Positions 54,381-62,500 of a DNA stretch of 64,000 nucleotides are shown here, one piece after another. The stretch lies in NCBI GenBank assembly GCA_017985675.1, contig JAGNXB010000001.1, positions 521,842-585,841 of the forward strand. The letters run 5' to 3'. The notes beneath the pieces are model-generated. The model was not told the DNA's origin, made no database searches, and saw nothing but the letters and a program-made list of their open reading frames with translations. How positions within the stretch are numbered: the first letter of the stretch is position 1; the number at the start of each line of letters is the position of its first letter. The translations under genes were made by a program, and so were the position numbers. Source of the stretch: Saprospiraceae bacterium (GTDB taxonomy: Bacteria > Bacteroidota > Bacteroidia > Chitinophagales > Saprospiraceae).

Positions 54381-55319
54381 TTATTCAATCCCCTGTGAAA
54401 CCAGGTACCGCTCTGCATCTAATGCAGCCATACAACCACTGCCGGCTGCTGTGACAGCCTGTCGATAAACTTTATCCTGCGCATCTCCTGATACAAAAAC
54501 TCCGGCAATTTTGGTTTTGGATGTTCCTGGCTGGGGTATGAGGTATCCTGTGTCATCCAAATCCAACCAATCACTAAACATATCTGTATTGGGTTTGTGT
54601 CCAATAGCCACAAAAAAACCTTTCACGTTAATTGTCGATTCGACTCCCGTTACTTTATTGATGATGCGTGCGCCATCCACCTCTTCATCACCCAAAATTT
54701 CGAGCGTCTCCGTATTCCAATGGACTTCAATATTTGGTGTACGTTCAACGCGCTCTTGCATTATTTTACTAGCGCGCATTTCATCTCTGCGTACAAGCAG
54801 GTGTACCTTTGGACATAATTTTGCCAGGTAAGTCGCCTCTTCAGCAGCCGTGTCGCCTGCACCAACGACGGCAACTTCCATTCCCCTAAAGAAAAATCCA
54901 TCACACACTGCACATGCAGAAACGCCCTTATTTGCAAGACGTTTTTCACTGTCTAAACCAAGCCACTTCGCACTAGCTCCAGTGGAGATGATCACTGTAT
55001 GGGCGAGAATCTCCTCTCCAGATTCAGTGTATATCTTGTGAATAGGTCCAGAAAAGTCGACTTTGGATATCAGTTCGTAATGAACTACTGTACCAAAACG
55101 TTCAGCTTGTTTTTTGAAAAGCTCCATCATCTCTGGTCCCAATACGCCATCTGGAAAACCAGGATAGTTTTCAACATCAGTGGTAATCATCAACTGTCCG
55201 CCAGGCTCTGCACCTGTATATAATACAGGCGACAGCCCTGCTCTTGCTGCATATATCGCCGCAGTGTATCCCGCCGGTCCTGAACCAATAATGACTGTTT
55301 TGAGTATTTCGCCTGCCAT
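54381..55319 (-). CDS. trxB: Thioredoxin-disulfide reductase
   Basis: 312 residues. The FAD loop is IIGSGPAGYTA, the redox pair C136-A-V-C139 lies in SACAVCDG, and the NADPH loop is GAGDTAAEEATYL. The C-terminal VSGDAQDKVYRQAVTAAGSG completes the FAD site. It reduces cytoplasmic thioredoxin with NADPH. The stop is only 4 nt from the convergent dnaG stop. Confidence 0.95.
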   Translation of the reverse strand: MAGEILKTVIIGSGPAGYTAAIYAARAGLSPVLYTGAEPGGQLMITTDVENYPGFPDGVLGPEMMELFKKQAERFGTVVHYELISKVDFSGPIHKIYTESGEEILAHTVIISTGASAKWLGLDSEKRLANKGVSACAVCDGFFFRGMEVAVVGAGDTAAEEATYLAKLCPKVHLLVRRDEMRASKIMQERVERTPNIEVHWNTETLEILGDEEVDGARIINKVTGVESTINVKGFFVAIGHKPNTDMFSDWLDLDDTGYLIPQPGTSKTKIAGVFVSGDAQDKVYRQAVTAAGSGCMAALDAERYLVSQGIE

Positions 55320-55390
55320 AATCCTTTATTTAAGAACGCAAAGGTAGACGATTACCTTCTCTTCCTTTGTGGCCAATATCACAAAGTTGT

Positions 55391-56062
55391 TCAGGCAGAA
55401 ATTCTGGAACCACCTGATTTATCAACGTACATGGCTTTGAGCAGATTTATACGCGTAATGTGATTGCAATAACGATTATAATGAACCTGCGCGTTGTGTC
55501 GCATGCATTGGAGTGCTGCGGGATCTTCAATAAAATCCAGGAGCTTTGCTGTCAAAATCGCTTGCCGGTCAAAGGAATGAACCTCATTGATTTCATGATA
55601 CCAATGACCACTAATGTCTCCGCCAACCAACCTTCCACCAAAATTGATTAAGATTTTTCCTTTTTTACACACCTGATCCATTGCCCAGGCGAATTCAATG
55701 CGACCATCATGAATCCAACCCACGGCCTCCTTACTTAAATCATGCAAGCTATTGTAATCACCTTTTTGACAGATTTTGTAATGAGGGTTAAAACCTGAAT
55801 TACGGACTTGTTCTACAATCCGAAGAAGAGGCTGAGGGGGATCCAAAAGGACAAATACAATCCTTTCCCTTTTTTTGGGCGTACAAGCGGCTAATACGGC
55901 ATGGGTAGCTTGTATGCATTCTTCAAAAGCTACTTCATCGGTGCATTTAATAATAATAGGGAACAACAGCATATGCCTGGCTTTTGGGTGAGCAAATTGC
56001 TGTTCATGGGAGTATAGAAGTACAAATAAAGGTTTTAAGGAACAAAAAATCAACCCCAACAA
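55391..56062 (-). CDS. Unknown protein; C-terminus faintly like a glycosyltransferase tail
   Basis: 223 residues by the longest frame. An ATG at 55972 (MLLFPIIIKCTD) is a more natural start and would give 193 residues. I do not recognise the family. The central strands IVFVLLDPPQPLLRIVEQV and AVGWIHDGRIEFAWAMDQ, and the C-terminal helix run LLDFIEDPAALQCMRHNAQVH, faintly recall the C-terminal lobe of GT-B glycosyltransferases, but an N-terminal donor lobe is absent. An AT-rich 93-base gap separates it from aroK. Confidence 0.6.
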   Translation of the reverse strand: MLGLIFCSLKPLFVLLYSHEQQFAHPKARHMLLFPIIIKCTDEVAFEECIQATHAVLAACTPKKRERIVFVLLDPPQPLLRIVEQVRNSGFNPHYKICQKGDYNSLHDLSKEAVGWIHDGRIEFAWAMDQVCKKGKILINFGGRLVGGDISGHWYHEINEVHSFDRQAILTAKLLDFIEDPAALQCMRHNAQVHYNRYCNHITRINLLKAMYVDKSGGSRISA

Positions 56063-56155
56063 TGAACAATTTGTGACATATGAATATATGATAATTTATA
56101 CGTATATGCTTGATATTAAATATTATACGGACATTTTTTGTTACAAATTCTTATA

Positions 56156-56683
56156 TCATAAGGCCAAAATTAGCCCTGCGATCGTAGGCATCCATGCGTT
56201 GGCTTCCACCACTTTTACTGTATAATGCGCCTTTTCATAATGGTTTCTTCGGGACTTCAACAAAAAGACAAGTTGTTCTTCCAGGTTAGAATCTCCCAGA
56301 TTATTAAGCAAAGGACGATGTTTGTGATCACTTGTAATGCGCTGAGTAAGCAATGAAATAGGACAATCAATAAATATTGTCAAGCCATTTTTGGACATCC
56401 ATTCATCATTTTGATGAAAACAAGGCGTACCTCCTCCTGTAACTATGACATAGGGAGAATGGGCGTGACACAATTCCTGAAGTGCTAACGCTTCCATCTC
56501 TCTAAAACGGATTTCCCCGTGAATCTTAAAAAGTTCGGGAATAGTATTACCTGCTTTATTCTCAATAAATGCATCCAAATCAAAAACATTCAAGCCAAAG
56601 GTGTCCTTCAAATAGTTGCCTGCTGTGGTTTTTCCTGCTCCCATCATTCCCCAAAGGAAAACAGGACGATTAGTCTTTCTCAC
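56156..56683 (-). CDS. aroK: Shikimate kinase
   Basis: 175 residues. Walker A is GMMGAGKTT (12-20), the shikimate-binding block is DLDAFIENKAG, and VIVTGGGTP matches the conserved GGG loop. It phosphorylates shikimate with ATP. It starts 27 nt after the porin gene and is probably co-transcribed with it. Confidence 0.93.
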   Translation of the reverse strand: MRKTNRPVFLWGMMGAGKTTAGNYLKDTFGLNVFDLDAFIENKAGNTIPELFKIHGEIRFREMEALALQELCHAHSPYVIVTGGGTPCFHQNDEWMSKNGLTIFIDCPISLLTQRITSDHKHRPLLNNLGDSNLEEQLVFLLKSRRNHYEKAHYTVKVVEANAWMPTIAGLILAL

Positions 56684-56710
56684 TCATTTGGTTTTTGTAA
56701 AGTGAAATGG

Positions 56711-57934
56711 TTAAATCCCTAGTTCGACCTGAAATCTGAATTGCCAAAATTTCTCGGAAGGATTCGGTCCTTGAGTAAAGTAATTATCAAACCAAGTTGC
56801 ATCAACCTGAGCTTTTAGCCGATGCCCGCGCAAGTACTTATTAAATCCAAGCGTGTAACCATCACTTTGTTTAGGCACATAGAAATGGATCATTCGGTCT
56901 GCCTTCACACCTGAATATCTGGCCACTACTTCATAATTATTACTAAACAAGTAGCTGGTCTGAACAACAAAACCCTGACCATTGAATACAAAAGCTATTT
57001 TAGAGGGATCATCGGTGGACAAAGTGACAGGATCATTTGTCCGACGATTGGCAAATTCAGATGATATTGCCCATCCTTTATATTTAAATAAGATATCCGC
57101 AAAGAAGTTCTTTATGTTACGCCGTCCATAAAGGAGTTCTCCCCTCTGGCCAAATGCCCGCAGTGCGCCATGGTTATAACTATAAGTAAATCCAAGCGAA
57201 AGGCGGGGATGTGGTTCCCGCAAAAGATCACCTTGAAAGTAGTCACCTCGGTTAGAAAATTCACCAAATGGCAAAATTTCACTTCTAATCGTATAGGCCA
57301 AATAATGTCCTGTAGAGGATACCCAATTGCGGCCCTCGCCAGATGAGATTGCGCCCTTAAAGGCATAATATGCTGAACCAATCAAACGTCTTTGATGAAA
57401 CACCTGTGCACCGAAGTCCCTATCAATATTAAAAATATTGTTTACAGAAGAACGGTCACATAACTGGAGGTCCCCAGAAGAATTGACACGTTCGCGGTTG
57501 CCAGGCAATTTAGTTTGACCCATCCCCAACGTCCAGGAAGGAGAGATTTGGTAATAAAGCATCCCATCTCGAAGCAAATTCGGAATCGACCCTACAAAAT
57601 CACCAATATCTTCATTGGCAAAGGATAATTGGAGGCTATATCTTATACGCGGGGTATAAACAAACCCATCAAAACGCAATCGCACTCGTCTGACCCTGCC
57701 TTCTACTGCAGAAACGTCCCCATCATCATAATTAAATGATATCCGGTTTTGCATTCTGAATCGAATATTGAGCTGAAATAAACTATCCGGTGAAGTAATA
57801 CCGAGACCCTGACCATATGTAAACTGAGGCAAGTCTGGAAAATTCAGCGATCCCGCCTCAGGATTGACCACCTGGCTAGCAAGTTGGGTACACATCATAC
57901 CTAAACAGCAAGTATAAAGTAGACTGCGAAACAT
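56711..57934 (-). CDS. Outer-membrane porin (OprO/OprP, phosphate-selective porin type)
   Basis: 407 residues. The signal peptide is followed by beta-barrel sequence with alternating pattern and the family-like blocks RVRRVRLRFDGFVYTPRIRY and QLSFANEDIG. The C-terminus FRFQVELGI suits outer-membrane insertion. In this family many Bacteroidota proteins are annotated 'porin'; the solute is uncertain. A good promoter lies at 57957-57985. Confidence 0.85.
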   Translation of the reverse strand: MFRSLLYTCCLGMMCTQLASQVVNPEAGSLNFPDLPQFTYGQGLGITSPDSLFQLNIRFRMQNRISFNYDDGDVSAVEGRVRRVRLRFDGFVYTPRIRYSLQLSFANEDIGDFVGSIPNLLRDGMLYYQISPSWTLGMGQTKLPGNRERVNSSGDLQLCDRSSVNNIFNIDRDFGAQVFHQRRLIGSAYYAFKGAISSGEGRNWVSSTGHYLAYTIRSEILPFGEFSNRGDYFQGDLLREPHPRLSLGFTYSYNHGALRAFGQRGELLYGRRNIKNFFADILFKYKGWAISSEFANRRTNDPVTLSTDDPSKIAFVFNGQGFVVQTSYLFSNNYEVVARYSGVKADRMIHFYVPKQSDGYTLGFNKYLRGHRLKAQVDATWFDNYFTQGPNPSEKFWQFRFQVELGI

Positions 57935-57956
57935 TATGGATGGATTTTACTACTTG

Positions 57957-57985
57957 CGAAGGTACTTTAATCGAACATCTCCAAA
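57957..57985 (-). promoter_or_regulatory. Promoter of the porin-aroK transcript
   Basis: On the minus strand: TTTG, 17 nt, TACCTTCG (one mismatch in the -7 box), 22 nt upstream of the ATG at 57934. Confidence 0.55.
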
Positions 57986-58187
57986 TAGGGTCTTTAAGGT
58001 TGTGATGACAAGTTGCTCAATTAATTTGGCACATTAGAAGGCGAAAATCCTAATTATATATCACAATTACCCAACATGTATAATATTGATATACAATTAT
58101 TTAAATAATTTCAAAGGGGCTACGATACCCAATGTGGTGTATATATCCTATATTGATCAAGGGAGGTTATCATTTCAAACAATGGAT

Positions 58188-58195
58188 TACCTTTG
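58188..58195 (+). promoter_or_regulatory. -7 box upstream of the DUF1573 gene
   Basis: TACCTTTG is a perfect match that ends 5 nt before the chosen ATG at 58201. It excludes the longer frame from 58132 as a product of this promoter. Confidence 0.4.
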
Positions 58196-58200
58196 TGTTT

Positions 58201-58689
58201 ATGTATTGCAATAGTAAAATACTAGTTGTTATCCTTTTAATGTTGCATTCAGGCTGCAAGCAAGGCGATAATGCTTCATCAGATCAAAAACTTCCTACCG
58301 AAGATCCTAATAGCCCGGCATCAATCGTTCGCATACCTTTAGATCAGGAAGGAAAACCAGACACTTCGGAGCTAGCCCAGATCACATTTGATGAAACCAC
58401 TTTTGATTTTGGAACTGTTAAAGAAGGTGATATTGTAGAACATGCCTTTCACTTTACCAATACTGGCAAAGTTGGCCTCATCATTTATGAAGCGAAGTCG
58501 TCGTGTGGTTGCACAGTGCCTGAAATCCCACGCGAATTAGTTGCTCCAGGAGAAAAAAACAAGATTGTCGCCAAGTTTAACACCACTGGCAAACCAGGCG
58601 ATCAAATAAAAACGATTACGGTCTATTCAAACACGATTCCCTCCCAAACGGTACTTAGCCTCAAAGGGAAGGTCCATTCAAAATCTTAA
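58201..58689 (+). CDS. DUF1573 lipoprotein
   Basis: 162 residues from the ATG at 58201, which yields a lipoprotein signal (ILVVILLMLHSGC, Cys19). The DUF1573 domain follows: TFDFGTVKEGDIVEHAFHFTN, then the conserved AKSSCGCTVPEIP. The family is Ig-like, common in Bacteroidota and of unknown role. yajC starts 12 nt downstream. Confidence 0.9.
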   Translation: MYCNSKILVVILLMLHSGCKQGDNASSDQKLPTEDPNSPASIVRIPLDQEGKPDTSELAQITFDETTFDFGTVKEGDIVEHAFHFTNTGKVGLIIYEAKSSCGCTVPEIPRELVAPGEKNKIVAKFNTTGKPGDQIKTITVYSNTIPSQTVLSLKGKVHSKS

Positions 58690-58701
58690 CCAACCAATAT
58701 C

Positions 58702-58986
58702 ATGGATTCTAATTTTCTTGTTCAATTTGGCCCGCTAATTTTATTAGTAGGAGTGATGTATTTTTTCTTTATCCGACCACAAGCCAAAAGACAAAAATTG
58801 CAACAAACGTTTCTTGACCAGCTCGATAAAGGGCAGGAAGTCGTCACCACAGCAGGCATGTTAGGCCGAATTGTGAAAATCGAAGACCAGATTGTAACAC
58901 TGGAAATTGACCAGAAAACATTCGTGCGGGTCACGCGTGCATCCATTTCAAAGGATCTTAGTGAGGGAATTACAAAAATCAGCTAA
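58702..58986 (+). CDS. yajC: Preprotein translocase subunit YajC
   Basis: 94 residues. One N-terminal membrane helix (LILLVGVMYFFFIRPQAKRQ) followed by the YajC motif KGQEVVTTAGMLGRI and VTLEI. It is an accessory of SecDF. The DUF1573-yajC pairing is common in Bacteroidota. Confidence 0.95.
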   Translation: MDSNFLVQFGPLILLVGVMYFFFIRPQAKRQKLQQTFLDQLDKGQEVVTTAGMLGRIVKIEDQIVTLEIDQKTFVRVTRASISKDLSEGITKIS

Positions 58987-58993
58987 ACAAGCA

Positions 58994-59100
58994 CCCACTT
59001 CGTAAAGATAAGATATTTCATTATAAATCAACCAATTAGTATCCAATACACCTGTATTGGACCATTAAATATTTGGTTTTTATTCATCAAGTGAAGTGGG
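58994..59100 (+). other. Nested inverted repeats in the region after yajC
   Basis: An 8-bp outer pair (CCCACTTC at 58994-59001 with GAAGTGGG at 59093-59100) encloses a 9-bp palindrome arm pair (59042-59050 with 59053-59061) separated by 2 nt. It could be a transcript-end structure or a binding site. No T tract follows. The remaining gene-free sequence to 59325 shows nothing I can name. Confidence 0.4.
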
Positions 59101-59325
59101 GTTAAAATAAGATTTTGCTTAATTGGATGGGCAAATAGCTCGTTGTGATATACCGCTTCTAAAGAGCACTTTGTGGCTCATTTATTGGCAATTAGGATGC
59201 ATTTCAAGCCCTTGCTCTTCTAGTTAGGGAGAATTGAACTAAATAGATTGATTAATGAGGATCTTCCTAACTAATTTAACCTTCAATTAGAAGAGTTTTG
59301 CTATTAGTATTAACTTGCATATGTT

Positions 59326-59354
59326 TTTGACATCAATTGTAAGTGGTAAGTTTG
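59326..59354 (+). promoter_or_regulatory. Promoter of the giant repeat protein gene
   Basis: TTTG (59326-59329), 17 nt, TAAGTTTG (59347-59354): both boxes perfect. Transcription would start near 59361, leaving a leader of about 147 nt before the ATG at 59508. Confidence 0.6.
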
Positions 59355-59507
59355 CAAATTGAGCTTACTTGAAACTTGTACAACACTTGTCAATTTAGAT
59401 CAATGTAAAATATATGCCAATGCTAAGCCAGAGCTAAGCAGCGTTTATTTCATTTTCGCTATCTATGGCTCGAATGTGTGCTTATCTTACTCCAAATCAA
59501 CATTCAC

Positions 59508-62500
59508 ATGGTACAACCTAATACTTTTGCCGATATGACTCGTATTATGCTGCTATTAGGGGCATTTTCCCTTTTTCATTTTTCAAGCCTTTTAGCACAG
59601 TGTGACATTCCACCGTCCACAGATAATTGTGAAAATGCACCTATACTCTGTGCAATAGATGATATCAACGGCTATTGTACCTCCATGAGCCCAAATCTCA
59701 CTTTCAATGCTCCGAACCCTTTATGTGCACAAGGAGGATCACCCCACAATCCTTTGTGGTTCGCCTTCTATGCGGGCTGTACCAGCCTCAACATTTCATT
59801 GATTCCAACGAATTGTACTCCTGTACAAGGACAGTTGGGTATTCAAGCCGCAATCTACGGTTATGGGGGCGATGGCATTTGCCCATCGAGCAACCAAACA
59901 CCTGATGTGGAGGTTGCCTGCATTAGTGCACCATGTTTTTCTTCTCCCCAAAACCTTATAGCCAATAATCTAACAATAGGCCAGATATACTATTTCATGA
60001 TTGATGGCTGTGCCGGTTCCTACTGTGATCTGGAAATTATTCTGAATGGTCCATGTGGCGAACCTTCCATAGACCCTTGGCCACAACCGATACAAGGACC
60101 TTTAAATATTTGTACCGGAGCAACATCTATTTACACTGTCCAGCCCCCTATTGGTGCTATTGAATTTTGGTGGTATCTGGATGGAAATCTTATCCAAGAC
60201 GGACCAGATAATAGCGTTTCAATCACCTGGACTGCAGCAGGCACCTATGAATTATGTGTAGATGCCTCTAATCAATGTGTTTTCGAATCAGACAACCCAG
60301 CTCCAACTTGTATAACCATAAATGTTTATGACATAACACCTTCGAATCCACCGGATGTAACCATTTGTGAAGATGACACTTATCCGTATGCTGGTATTGA
60401 TTACCCTCCGGGAACTCACGAAGTTACGCTCAAGACTGCTCAGGACTGTGATTCAATTGTAGAAATTACCATAATTCCTGACCCTCATGTCGAAGCCGAC
60501 CTTGGGACCTTCTATTTATGTCCAGCGGACATAATCAATGTGGGAGGGGCTTCATGGAGCTACGACCAACAGGGAGAAAATGAAATCACCATTACGAAAA
60601 TGGAAGTGCCAAACTGTGACTCAACCATACGATTTGTTATAGAACCTTTATATGTCGAGCCGTATATTTTTCCTCCGGATGCGATAGGTTGTGATATCAC
60701 TCAAGTGCTTTTGGATGGCGGTAACTCAGTCGTTTTAGGTCCAATAGGTGCTATCATAAACTACCAATGGTCAGCCTCCCAAGGAGGAGTCTTAGGCAGT
60801 CCATCAGATGAAGCTACTATGACGGTGTTTGAACCAGGAAAATATTGCCTTTCTATTGAAATTATTGCGCCAGATGGATCCAACAGTTGTGAAGATTCTA
60901 TTTGTGTTATTGTCCCGCAGGTAAATGTGCCAAATGTAAGCGCAAGTGTTAGTGGTATAATTACTTGTTTAAATCCAACAGTCACATTAACGGGGAATTC
61001 CATCACGCCCAATGTTACCTTTCAATGGTTTGGACCTGGAGGTAATTTAATCAGCACCAATAATATAACAACTACTGGGGTACCCGGTGCACATCAATTT
61101 GTAGTAACAGATAATACAGGATGTGCCAGTACAGCGATTGTTGTAGTAACCGAAGATACTGCCCAACCAGATGTAACGGCAATGGGCGACTCAATCACTT
61201 GTTATGATCCCACTGTAAATTTGACAGGGTCTTCTAATACACCTGGTGTAACGTATAACTGGATTAACAGCGCGGGCGTATCTATCGGAGCAAATCCCAC
61301 TGTCCAGGCACCGGGCGCAGGAACCTTTACACTTATTGTCACCAATCCGGTCAATGGTTGTAAAGACAGTGCCAATGCTATTGTATATCTGGACACTACA
61401 CTACCCCTTCCTACAGCCTCTACCGATACCTTGACTTGTAATTTGACTAATCCGCCGCTCATCGGTGGAACCAATATTCCAAATCCTGTTTATTCATGGT
61501 CTTTCGGTGGCAATCCATATAGCGCTCAAAAGGATACTGTCGCCTCTGCTTCAGGCAATTATACACTTACGGTCTTCAATCCAAGCAACGGATGCTCAAA
61601 TGACACAACCATCTTTGTGCCTGAGAACACTGTTCAGCCGGATGCTCAGGCTTTGGGTGACTCTATGGATTGTATCAAAACTACGGCTACACTTACCGGT
61701 AGTTCGGCTACTCCGGGCGCTACATTCCAGTGGACGTTTGGCGGTAATAATGCCGGCAACACACCTGTAATCAATGTTTCAGTTCCAGGCATTTATACCC
61801 TTTTAGTCACTGGTTTAAATGGTTGCACGCGAACAACTACTGCTGAGGCTATTCTCGATGCGGATATTCCTTCTATCGCCATCTCCAGTTCTGACGACAC
61901 CATTAATTGCACAGTCACAAGTATCGTTCTTACAGGTAGTTCGAGCGTTCCTGTTTCCTATGTATGGACCAACAGCACAGGACAGGTCCTTGGAAATATG
62001 GCCACTGTAGCGGTCACTTCATCGGGCACTTACAGTTTGGTTGTCACTAATCCGCTTAATGGTTGTTCGAATACAACTGACATTTCGATCGGCGAAGACC
62101 TTGTGCCTCCAGTGATTACTGCTGTTGCCGGTGGCACAATTGATTGCAGTGCTTCCACGGTCAACCTTAGTGCCAGTTCCTCAACACCTGGTGTGATTTA
62201 CCAATGGTTTACTCCGGGTGGAAGTCCTTTACCCGCTGGTCCTTCACCTGCCGTCGCAGCAGCAGGCGTTTATACCTTAGTGCTTACAGGTTATAATGGT
62301 TGCACCGCTTCTGACCAGGCTACCGTCCTGGCATCACCTGATTTGCCTCAGGGCACTAGTGCAATCAACGATGGTCCTTTGACCTGCACAAATACTGATG
62401 TACAAATCATTGCATCAAGTACAACATCAGGTGTAACCTACAACTGGAGCGGACCTGGGTTTACCAGCAGCTCAGCCTCTAACACCATCACTGTCAATGG

